Source: Chloromonas sp. AAM2
Lineage: Eukaryota; Chlorophyta; Chlorophyceae; Chlamydomonadales; Chlamydomonadaceae
Length of the DNA stretch: 19,153 bases
NCBI GenBank assembly: GCA_004335635.1
Contig: QAXH01006287.1
Span: 1 to 19,153 of the forward strand
Reading direction: 5' to 3'
Made by a program: the position numbers and the translations under genes. How positions within the stretch are numbered: the stretch's first letter is position 1; the number at the start of each line of letters is the position of its first letter. This document shows positions 9,807 through 19,153 of this stretch, one piece after another. The notes beneath the pieces were generated by a model that saw only the letters and a list, made by a program, of their open reading frames with translations, did no database searches and was not told where the DNA came from.

Positions 9807-12800
9807 TCAAAGGTCCTTGGTAGGATTCAGCAGCTTGCTGGTCAGAGAGGTGGCGGTGGTATAGGCGGACAGAATCAACGCTCCACCCAGGCCCATCGAC
9901 AGCCAATGAAGCCACAGAAACGCGGTCTCATCCCTGCGTTCCAATATAATATAGCTCAGTATCAGTATTGGCCCTGTCGCCTGATCCAAGATACGACATG
10001 AAGCAACGCGCACGCGCTGGCGGCAATTGTCGATCACGATTCAAACCAAGTGCGTTGTCAATCGCGATTAGAAACTGTAACACCTAAGCCGCGTTCACTA
10101 CCATCACGAAAAGCTTGCGTACCTGAGGCAGTGTTGGGGCAGAGCTTCCAAGGCTTCCACGAGTGAGCTGCGGAACACGTCCGGGTGCAGGTGGCCAGTG
10201 CCGGTTTCGTACACGTGGGCGAACCGTTCCTGCGGGCGAGCAACCAGCGTTGATGAGATTCAGTGATCCGCGCCGATGCACATGCAGAACCGAGGCAGGA
10301 ATTCCCTCTTGGCTGTAATTCCCTCCACACATGCCTGACGTCCAATTGCACGCGACTGCTGTCATGGCCTCACCTCAAACTCCTTTCTTGCCGCTGCGCG
10401 CCTTTCCGCCACCTGTTTGGGGATGTGTGCGGCAGAAGCCATTTGCGCATCGTACGCCTTGGACCCGCGGCGCTCAAATGCCAGCCGGGCCGCCTCGATG
10501 TGCTGCTGCGCAAGGTGATCAAAGATTAGAATATTTGGCCTTCCAAAGCATTCAAACGAGCTTCTGCCCAAAGCTGCGTTAGCAAAGCATATGTGTTCAG
10601 ATCCCGAGCTCTAGCCTGACGATGGCCAGAGTTATTGATCGTACCATCTAGCTCTGAAGGTTTCATATGCGGCCCGCGATGCCTCACCTGATCGCGTGTG
10701 AGCGCCTCTCTCAGTACGGCCACAGGCGGTGTGATTGCGCCTAACGCTTCCCCATGTGATGCGTACATCGGAGTGTCCGTGTGCTTGTCATGAAACGACT
10801 CCGCATCTGCAAGCGCAAAGTAACAGGCAGTATTGGAGGTGCTGCAACCCTGTGCAACCCTGAGTGCTGCAACCCTGAGCACGTCACGCACGTCAATTAG
10901 TGTGTCAAGCCACAACGAGTCTTGCACGGACCCTGCCCTGCCTGTGATTCCTCCTGTCTTCTGCAAGGGTACGTGCACGTTGCCTCCGGACTGTTGCTTG
11001 TCATGGTAAGAGTCACGTGGCGGTGGTGAAGGTGGCGGAGCTGTGCCTTGAAGCAACGCCTCGAGAACCATCTGCATGGAGACATGTCAGGGTTGAAATG
11101 GACGCTCTGCATGTTGAAAACGATTCCAGCACACATTCAAGCACCATCCCTACCACCTCAGGCCCAGGCGCATAGTAGCGGCTTACGACTTCGACGCACA
11201 GTATTGGCTCGTAATCAATCCGAGAACGACGGGCTGCATGGCTACACTGTACCCAGCGAAGTGCTGTGCCATGTGACTGCAACATCATCCCTCCAACATG
11301 CCTGGTATTCTTCGAACGTCAGGTCCGCGTGTGCGTCGTGGCTGCGCGTCTCGATGTAGTGCATGACGCCTTCAACAGCTTCGGCGCGCATTTCTAGCCA
11401 TGCGACTGCCTCCTCCTGCGACGCACAAGCATAGGCTCAAACTGGCCACAGATTGGAAGAATGTCAGCAGTGGAGACTGGAAGCAAACTGGTGCATGTAT
11501 GCAGAGGAGAAGCTGACGCAACCCCATCCACCCAGCAATCACACCATTACTCTCAGTCACTAAACGAATCCAAGCGACACTCAACCGCAACCCACCCGTT
11601 GCTTTTTCTCTTTTTCCAGCTTCTCGAGACGCATGTGGTTCGCTTCCAACTCCCCAAACGTGGAGGCAGGAGGGCCAGGTTGGGCCATAGCAGCAGTCAG
11701 GTTGCGCTGCGTGTCGCACGAACGCACACGCTACAGGCTTCAACAAAATCAATTGCCGTCGGCTGCACGAAACGATCCCTGAACAGCAGCAATCTGTTAT
11801 GTAAACCATGTCGTGCATTGCATCACCTGCGCCTCTTCCTTCGCCGAGTGTGCCACCGCTAGTTGCCTACGCGTCTCGTCCAACAGCTTGGAGGAATGCC
11901 GCACTAAGCGCTCCACACGCTCCCGTATAAGGTCACGATCCTGCCGACAGGAAAGTAAGGACATACAGAAGTGAGGTCAACAGGAAACTGAGAAGGAGTG
12001 AGGCTTGTGATGTGTGACAGGACGAAAGGCTTGCGACAGCCAGATGGCCAAAAACGAACCGCACACTCATGCCTGCAACTCTGCAAGCGACGAAGCTGCA
12101 GTACGCGACAAGCAAGTGATTGCTGCGGCAACCTTATCTGTCATTGTCTTTACCTGTTCCTCCAGATGAAAGGCATTGTCTTTACCTGTTCCTCCAGATG
12201 AAAGGCATCATTGCGGACTGAGGCGTGTGTGAAGTGGCCCTCAGCAGCCTCGTGTAACAGGTCATCCATCTCTTGCAGACGGAAGAACACCTGGGACGGC
12301 AGCGCGAAGATGTAGCAGGGCTTGGGAAGAGGCAAATGCAGGAACAGCTTGGCATGTGATTGAGGACTAAGTCAGCCTCTTGCAGCCCAACACCTGGAGA
12401 GTTGACCCGACTCGCTAGACAAGGTTACACTAAACCCAAACCAGCAAACACAGAGCATCAAGATAATCCAACTGACGCATCGAGTTGGCCTAACTGACGC
12501 ACCAAACTGATACACCACCCAACATTCCAATTGAGGACTCAGTCAGCCTACTAAGTCAGCCTCCGTCGTACACCACACATCCGACAAACTGATAACGGCC
12601 CAAAACACGCCCTTGACCAAACTAGCTAAACCCCAACTAGCAGAACGCAAACTAACCTAACTGGCTGATAAACTACTCCAAGCTGACAAACTACTCAACA
12701 AATGCAGCGAAGGCTTGGCAAGTGAAGTGAGTAAAGACCACGTCTCTGCCAGGTGTTCTAAAGCCCTATCACAAACGAACGCCAAAACACCAAGTTAAGC

Positions 12801-14650
12801 TTCTGACCAACTCATGCACAAACCTGAGTCAGAAGTTCGTCGTGCTGCAGCTTGGTCACTTTCTCCTCTAGGTGTGAGATGCGCAACCCAGCCTCCGCCA
12901 TCATGCAGTGAAAGCCCACGTCATTGGCCACCTGTAGGGCAGTGCACAAAACCACATAGAACAGCAACCGGCAGAAGGACTGCTAGCCGTACAAGCTGGC
13001 AAAGGAATGCTACCCGCGAGAACAAGTGCAGTGGGGCTGAGGTTCCTTCCTTTTGTATTTATGCACGTTCGGCGGCCAGCCGATAGGCACCAGTGCACAA
13101 GACCACAAGACGATAGTCAATACCATAAGAAGAACTGCCAGCCTTGAGAGCAGCAGAGGCAGCCAAGCTACACCCGATGACGCACAACGCGCAGTGCAGC
13201 AACCATATGCCAGCCACCACTCCGATGACAGAAGCTTGAGCAATCAAGACCGCAACTTGCTATTCCCGCTACCACATCCAACGGCTAGTGCTGTTGCGTG
13301 CACTTGACATGAGGGCTTTGCCTGCGCCATTGTACGCCTTCAAGATTTTGATTGCTACTACAACGCCTTTTTCCCATGAAGTGCTGACGATTCCGTGCGT
13401 TACGCGCCTTGCTGTTCCATCTGTTGGCTGCCAATGTGCTTGCCATGGCCCTCACTGTGCACTTGTCTGCCAAGCCAGGCTCGCCAACCACGTGGCTTGA
13501 ACATCCCATTCATGCCATGCAAAACTCGACAGAGCATAGCATGGCATGGCATGGTGTGCGACGTGTCATGTCACATGTCATAGCGGGGCGATCACATGCC
13601 ACGTTCAACGCTCCAACATGGCTCAACATGGCATGACATAGCATGGCGCACGGCGCACCGAACACCACGTGAATGCCACGTGACCCCACCCACGTAAACG
13701 AACCCACGTGGTGTTCACCTGATCCATGAGGCTGAGTGTCCCCAGCGCACCCAACGCCAGCCCGACCAGCAGGGCCGTGCGGAGTGGCAAGCCGAGTGCT
13801 GCGGCCCATTTCTGCGCCCTGCTGTGTGCGACTGCACCTGACGGCCAGCTAAGGGAAGCGGTGTGGTTGTTATAAGGCATGGGCAGACCCGCGCATAGCC
13901 ATCCAAGGAGGGCCAGGCCACAGCAGAACCAGCCCACGAACTGCAAAGCCAAAGGCATGGGTTGCCATTAACACATGGTCTGTGTGGACTGATGATCCTG
14001 CGTTTGCATACGAAAACTGATAACTGGGCTGATGATTGGTACGGTATGGTGTTTGCTTGCATAGGCCCTTCTGCTCGAGTTTCCAGTGCTCGAAGCCCTT
14101 GGCATGCCCTTGGTGATCAGACATGCAGTAGATGCGATGGACCGTTGACCAGGGGCAGACTTTTCAGCCTCGTGCTTCTCATGCAAACAAGGGACAGAGA
14201 TCAGTGCACGTTTGCCAGGTTTCCATGCGTGTCTGAGTATGCGGGTGTGCAGAAGTCCAGGACCTGCAAAATGACATGTATGGCACCATGCCAAGCTCAC
14301 CTGTCCATGTGTCCCTGTCGGCCCTGAAAGGTAACGAGTGCATACCCAGATGGTGCAGGCGCCCAGGACCTACAGGCAAGCAGAGCCAGCAAGGCTGACG
14401 TGTCAAGTGCGTGGAAGGGCCCTGACTAAAGACTGGTGCTCAAATCCACGCAACACCTACCAAATATTGTGCAGCTGCAGTCAGCGACGCTAACCCTAAC
14501 CTTTTCGCTCACCAGCAGCAGAGCGCACGACACGACACTGGCTACGTCCCATCCTGCCGACTGCCTGCGACGCGCTCCCATGCCGGGGCCTGCGGGTGCC
14601 GCTGCGGTAAGCCCTCCGCGGAAATGACTTGAGTCGACTGTTGGTAGCAT
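9807..14650 (-). CDS. Unrecognised multi-pass membrane protein with coiled-coil middle
   Basis: Proposed exons: 14513-14650, 14301-14369, 13719-13940, 12824-12931, 12186-12290, 11827-11940, 11596-11706, 11302-11415, 11157-11246 (doubtful), 10688-11071, 10374-10505, 10123-10229 and 9807-9933. They give 606 residues, or 576 without the doubtful exon. Start ATG 14650 has a CAAA context and an in-frame TAG upstream. Membrane helices are near residues 36-56 (split by intron 1), 70-90, 122-141 and 569-590. The middle is charged and helical, e.g. LRISHLEEKVTKLQ, LIRERVERLV and MRLEKLEKEKKQR. Residues 540-555 (YETGTGHLHPDVF) faintly recall an EF-hand loop but lack its acidic ligands. All introns are phase 0 except the last (phase 2). 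No family was recognised; a tethering or organelle-membrane role would be a guess. Exon edges near 11302-11157 and within 10688-11071 are the least sure. Confidence 0.7.
10839..10880 (-). repeat. In-frame short repeat in exon (LRVA units)
   Basis: TGCAACCCTGAG-like units of 12-15 bases occur three times on the + strand. On the coding strand they give LRVAALRVAQG. Spacings are multiples of three, so the frame is kept. Confidence 0.7.
12142..12205 (-). repeat. Perfect 32-bp tandem duplication spanning a 5' splice site
   Basis: Two identical 32-base units (12142-12173 and 12174-12205) each contain the exon end CATCTGGAGGAACAG and the donor GTAAAGACAATG. The transcript-proximal donor (exon end 12186) keeps phase 0 with the next exon. 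The distal donor (exon end 12154) adds 32 bases and shifts the frame. Confidence 0.95.
12360..12562. repeat. Degenerate repeats in an AC-rich intron
   Basis: TTGAGGACTAAGTCAGCCT (12360-12378) recurs with one change at 12531-12549, and ACTAAGTCAGCCT follows at 12550. The motif AACTGACGCA also occurs twice (about 12470 and 12493). All lie in the intron between exons 12824-12931 and 12186-12290. Confidence 0.75.
13660..13716. repeat. 12-bp inverted repeat beside a splice donor, with CACGTG motifs
   Basis: GAACACCACGTG (13660-13671) and CACGTGGTGTTC (13705-13716) are perfect inverted arms with a 33-base spacer. A third CACGTG lies at 13677-13682. In the - strand transcript the stem begins directly after the GT of the donor of exon 13719-13940. 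Confidence 0.9.
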
Positions 14651-15554
14651 TTTGCGCGAGTGGCGAGGGAGATGCACTGGTGTCCCAGCACCCTAGATTA
14701 ACATGCGTCTACGCAACATGAAATCTTGGGAGCGACTCCCTGGTATGTTGCATGCCGAATCAAGGGCGCGCAGCATGCGGTAGTGCGGAGTTTGCGATCG
14801 CGCCGGGAACGTCGGGAGCGTTTCCCCGTGACGACACATGGGGCTCCCGGACACGGTGTGTCGCGTCTTCAGGCCACATTGTCATGGCAATTGCGATGAT
14901 TCTTTGCTTGCAGAATTTCAAGAGCAATGTGAGCAGCCGCTTTGCAAACCCTCGCAACTCCACGATGTAGGTGCTGGAAGCATAAAGGAAGACCCTCATG
15001 CGACTCATGTCACCTGGGGCAGTTGCTGGGTGGCATTCAGATGTGGTGATGGGCGGGTCGAATACAGCGTGAAGGCAGGCATGTAACCCTGCGCACGGTT
15101 GTTTCGGTCGCTGTGATTTGGGCGTATGACCACAACTTGCAATGCTAGCCTCAGACGGGCCGCATGTGGACATTCTCTCCGGTATAGCATAACCAGCGAC
15201 TTGCAGTAGAGCAGGAATAGCTGATGCCATTAAACACTGACTTCGGACATAAAGTTGTGTGGCACGCTGGTTACCCTCGGCTTCAAACATAATAGCCGAG
15301 AATGGCAAACCAAGAAGTGAAAGAAATTTGCTGCTTGGGCCCTACATGTGCTTGCTACAGGAGGGCCGGGTTTGCTTGTTTTGACAAGAGCCGTGTCATG
15401 CCTGACCATCACGTTCAAGACCACAAACCCAGACCGCTTCACCCGTTTGATTTTGAACTGAAATGACGCCTTGAGTTGTACGGTGTACGCCACGGCAAGC
15501 AATTGATTGCCCCACTTGACAAACAAATGCATTGAGGGCAAACGCTGAAGGTTC

Positions 15555-15559
15555 TTACA
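15555..15559 (-). terminator. Candidate TGTAA poly(A) signal, distant
   Basis: The only TGTAA noticed on the - strand downstream of the 16472 stop, about 0.9 kb away. The distance makes it weak. Confidence 0.2.
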
Positions 15560-15585
15560 CCTTGCTGTCACCCCAGCAACTCTGT

Positions 15586-15641
15586 ACAACAGCTGGCATG
15601 ACAACAAGAGCTGGCAACAGGAGCTGACAACAAGAGCTGGC
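15586..15641 (+). repeat. Imperfect tandem repeat of ACAACAAGAGCTGGC
   Basis: The 15-base unit occurs exactly at 15601-15615 and 15627-15641, with shorter variants at 15586-15600 and 15616-15626. Confidence 0.8.
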
Positions 15642-16471
15642 AAGACGCAAACACAACACAGCTGCAACAAAGACAACCGGCACATCGTGGGCTGCAACAA
15701 ACCACTGCCTGTGCAGAAGGTTGAGTGCACCTGACAGCCGCAAATGCAAATGCATCGAGCTTCACCACACAAAAGCACCAACTAGCAGTGCTTAAACCCT
15801 GACAACACGAAGTAAGCTACTAACACCACCAGGCAAAAGAGAGAGGAAGATGTGACTCAATACAAGCAAAAGGCGAAGCCTGCCCAGGTTGAGTGACTGG
15901 GCATGCGGGATGAAAACACATGCTTGTCTGATACATCCATACTGGGCATCAGCATTCCTTGCCAACTCCCTTGAGCTGATGTCAGCAAGTGTGCTACGAA
16001 GCCAGGCCATGGGCATGTACATGAGGAGAAGCAAAACCCTCAAAGCTGAGTTCAATCGCATTCTTCACAACACGCATATCTTAGCTTGTATGATTGATTG
16101 GTACCTATGAAAGTCGCCCAGACACCCCGCCAAACAACGTCTGATGACATGCGACCCACAACGCCCACAACTGCTTTTGATACACTGTCTGAGCCCAATC
16201 CTGCATCCTGCAGACTATTGATTTACGTAGAAGCGTGAGACCTGCATCTGTCCTCTTACCCTGTACGTGGCTGCGCTGCCAAGTAGAACTCGCCACTGGT
16301 AATGACAGCGACTGGAATGGCACTATGTAACTGTACAGGCAGGCCGTGATCTGCATGTGCCTACGTACCACAGCATCTATACGTGCAACCGACAGGCTTG
16401 GTCAGCGCACTCAAATGGCTTAAATGAAGCAGGGCACAGCCGTTGGCGCTCAAGCACGCGTGGTCCATTTG

Positions 16472-19150
16472 TCATGGAGCTTCGCCGTCGGGAGTGGCGA
16501 CGGCCATGGCGTCTTGGAAGTTCAGCACCGCAACCGGCAAATCGTCAAACCTGGCTGCAAGCGGACCACCATCAACGTTGTCAGCCGCGTTAAGGTGCTG
16601 TTGCTGTCGCGCTACTGCCATCTGCGCCACACGCTCCTCGGCTTGCTGCAGCAGCTCGGCAAGGTGTTCGCGCGTGCGGTGCTCATTGCGCAGCGCCTGC
16701 CGCAGCTGCGAGGAGCGTTGTTCAAGCTCATCCGCGCGGGTGCGAGCGCGCCGCTCGGAGCGCCTTAGCCTCGCGTCGGACTCCTGCAGTTGCTCCTTCT
16801 CGTCGAACATATCATCCACCTGTCGCAAACAACAATTATCAGGGTCAGGTTCGAACCGTGGACCATGTGTATGACCCTGGACCAGCGGCCGTGGGTACGA
16901 ACAGCAACCACGCCGTTCATGCAAACGCGACGCGTGGCTCTACAACAAACAGCATTCACCAGCTCAGGTGACTCTACAGTCATTGTGTGGCTTGCACTAC
17001 AATTTGCAGTTTACTGACCTGATCTTGGAGCGCGCTGTTTTCAGTTCGCTGGCTGTCCAGCTCCGCCTGGAGCTCTTGCAGCTGCTGCCTCAGGCCAGCC
17101 AGGTCAGCAGCGTCACCAGCTGCTGGCCGCTGCTGCAGGGCCTGCTGCAGCGCCTGCTGGTGCGCCTGTTGCTGGGCGTTGATGTGCGCTGACAGCTGCT
17201 CCACAGCCACTCTCAGCTGGTCCCGCTGGGAGCTGGCCTGGGTGGCTGCTGCTTCCGCTGCCACTGCACGGGCTTCTGCACGTTCCAATGCTGCTGAAGA
17301 CTCCTTAGCTTCCTGCGGAGACGTACAGTGGGTATGGGTAAGGATAAGCTCGACAATTCAGTGAAAGGGCTGCTGCCACACTCTGTGCAAAACCTGGGGC
17401 ACACACAGCAGCAACATGCACTGGGCTGCACTTCCTTCATTGCAACATGCTCTGGGCTGCGAAACGTGCAGTTGGCATGGATAAGGGCTGTGCATGTGAT
17501 ATGAGTGCGGTCAGTGAGCTTGCAGGCATGGATCCGTGTCCTCACACAAGCGACAGAGTGTCATCACACAGGCTTCATTCTTGCAACATTTCAACATAAT
17601 TCTGGCCTTTGAACATACTTTGACCTATTTTTCAATTCTCGGAATGAAGACCATGTGCCACCACCACTACCAACAACAGAGACACCACAGTGCAAGACGC
17701 ACGACGACACCAACAGGCATCTGGCCAAACCTTGTACCGACCTGTGAGAGCAGTGTGATGCGCGCCCTGAGGGCCGTGGTTAACTCCCGGCTCGCGGCCA
17801 GCTTGCGCTTCCGGCCCGCCCCCACCGCCACTGCATCCTTCAGCTGAATAGCCATGGTGCGCTGGCTGTTGTGTGCCTCGGTCAACTGCCACTGCAGCCA
17901 TGCCAGCTGCTCGTTTGCACCATGCTCGTGACTTCCCCCACTGCCTGTTGTAGGGGCTGTCTGGCTGGAGGTCACGGGTCTGAGAGTGATAAGGATAACC
18001 GAACAAATGTTCAGCCTGTCGTGCATACACATGAGTCAGCTGACGAGGTTCAGTTTTGTTACACTACAACACATTTTGCACGTACTTCATCTTCCATACG
18101 TTCAACACATTGGGTTGCCAGCAATTTCTGCCCTGCTGACGAACTGAGCGTTGTAACTACGGCGATACCAGGCTAGAGCTTACCTGTCTGGGGCTCCAGC
18201 GCTGTGGTTTGCAGTCACAACACTGCAGCTACCGCCGGCAGCAGCAGCACCAGCCGTGGTGGTTGCGGCTGGCTGCCCCCGGGCTGCCTCCAGGGCCATG
18301 GAGAAGCTGCTGCCGATTCGAACCATCAGGCCCGGCGGCATGACGTCGCGATTCGTTTGATCGCCACTTAGGGTAGCACCCAAGGTGGCATTACCATGGC
18401 TCGCTTGCTGATAACGTGGGGAGGACAGATTAAGGGTGCGGAGGGTCTGTTTGGGCGGTTTCTGGGGCGGGGCTTGCAGGTCGACGGGCGCCTGCCGGTC
18501 GGTGGCGTCTTGCAGCGGGCGATGTTTGCTTCGTGGCGTTTGGTGCATCAGTTCTGTGGAGCCGGCTGGCCGAGGTGGGGCGCCTGCAAGCAAGGCAATT
18601 AGAACGCTGTCGAATTATGAATCACAGTCAGGCATGAGTCTCTTACCTGGCAACTTGAAAATGAATCACAGTTGATTTAGGCTGGGGTCCACGGGTCCGT
18701 TCTCGGCTTACTCTTGCTGGCTTGTTTCAATAGTAAACATAGCATGATTAGAAAGTAGTAAGAGAATATCAATAATCAGTCAAAAGATCACCAACATAAC
18801 TGACGGCCACGAATGCGACCGACCCTGTCCACCTCCCATCCGCCACCATTTACTCGCCACTTTCTCCCCCCTGCCCTCTCTTTTCTTCCCACTCCCCTCC
18901 ACACGCTGCACTTCAAGTACACACCTGAACGGTCACGTGGGGATGGGGCCGTCTCACTCCCATGTACATCGGGTGGCGTACACAGCACGCTACGATCTGC
19001 CATGGTGGCATCAGCCTCATGCAGCTTCGTTCTGCCACTGTCGCTGTGGCCTGCACCATCACTCCCATCGCCTCTACCGCTGCTACCACCACCCCTATTA
19101 GTACCACCCCCACCCCCACCCCCACCCCCACCCCAAGAGGCTGCCACCAT
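16472..19150 (-). CDS. Coiled-coil protein with glycine-rich N-terminus, function unknown
   Basis: Five exons join in phase: 18925-19150, 18184-18583, 17742-17979, 17019-17312 and 16472-16819, with intron phases 1, 2, 0 and 0 and a TGA stop, giving 501 residues. Residues 1-230 are low-complexity: a run of ten Gly, then Ser, Pro, Gln and Ala-rich segments with no membrane helix, probably disordered. From about 235 to 475 the chain is a long Ala/Gln/Glu/Leu-rich helix with clear heptads, e.g. LRQQLQELQAELDSQRTENS, and later RADELEQRSSQLRQALRNEH. The second ATG (19003, codon 50) has a near-ideal context GCCACCATGGCAG and could be the true start, giving 452 residues. The ATG at 19150 is three bases from the window edge, so an even earlier start is possible. 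No family was recognised; scaffold or cytoskeletal roles are typical of such proteins but are not shown here. Confidence 0.75.
19104..19134 (-). repeat. (GGGGGT)n G-rich tract
   Basis: The - strand carries five runs of four or five G separated by single T residues. It encodes most of the glycine run if the 19150 start is used, and could form a G-quadruplex in DNA or RNA. Confidence 0.9.
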
Positions 19151-19153
19151 GCT

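Larger units (their letters stand above)
14651..16471. other. Intergenic region between two - strand genes
   Basis: It should contain the promoter of the 9807-14650 gene and the 3' UTR of the 16472-19150 gene. Several moderately long open frames occur (- strand 14760-15308 and 15230-15781; + strand 15889-16110). None shows a recognisable domain and the 15230-15781 and 15889-16110 frames begin at TTG, so none is called. A small tandem repeat lies at 15586-15641. Confidence 0.5.

Noticed and set aside
10526..10687. Read-through of the 10688-11071 exon to 10526, containing LWAEARLNALEG
   Set aside because: A strong GTGAGG donor at 10687 and a clean acceptor at 10506 give a continuous phase-0 product; reading through ends at a TAA. 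An extra exon here could not be joined in phase.
11461..11862. 133-codon + strand open frame
   Set aside because: Antisense shadow of exons 11596-11706 and 11827-11940.
13285..13583. Overlapping + strand open frames inside the large intron
   Set aside because: No recognisable domain; Cys/Ala/Leu-rich composition in several frames at once suggests base composition rather than coding. A decayed transposon piece remains possible.
14491..14502. CTAACCCTAACC, resembling telomeric repeat
   Set aside because: Only two units, just inside intron 1 of the membrane-protein gene; too short to indicate a telomere.

Overview
The window looks like nuclear DNA of an intron-rich eukaryote, most likely a green alga. 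Short coding exons (about 30 to 400 bp) are separated by GT-AG introns, and the only confidently named genes are eukaryotic: a glutathione S-transferase and the mitochondrial complex I subunit NDUFA12. Candidate TGTAA poly(A) signals of the chlorophyte type lie downstream of two genes, but not of the other two, so the lineage is an inference. No bacterial operon, CRISPR array, rRNA, tRNA or intact transposon was recognised.

Layout. (1) 1-2976, + strand: the 3' part of a glutathione S-transferase-like gene, rebuilt from five or six exons covering the all-helical C-terminal domain; the N-terminal thioredoxin-fold domain must lie upstream of the window. Around its penultimate exon are several diverged partial copies of that same exon. 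(2) 2977-6337: about 3.4 kb without a supportable gene, holding a (CA)n tract, a 29-bp minisatellite and dispersed repeats. (3) 6338-7901, - strand: a complete five-exon NDUFA12 gene encoding 148 residues. (4) 7902-9806: intergenic, with two dispersed repeats. (5) 9807-14650, - strand: a gene of about 13 exons for an unrecognised protein with three N-terminal membrane helices, a long helical/coiled-coil middle and a C-terminal membrane helix. One of its splice donors lies in a perfect 32-bp tandem duplication and another sits beside a 12-bp inverted repeat. (6) 14651-16471: intergenic. (7) 16472-19150, - strand: a five-exon gene for an Ala/Gln-rich coiled-coil protein with a glycine-rich, probably disordered N-terminus.

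All gene models were built by hand by joining exons whose splice phases agree and whose reading frames stay open. The genes do not form an obvious pathway. NDUFA12 serves mitochondrial respiration and the GST serves glutathione conjugation or a related redox role. The two coiled-coil proteins have no assigned function. The most interesting features concern exon and splice-site duplication rather than a new gene system.
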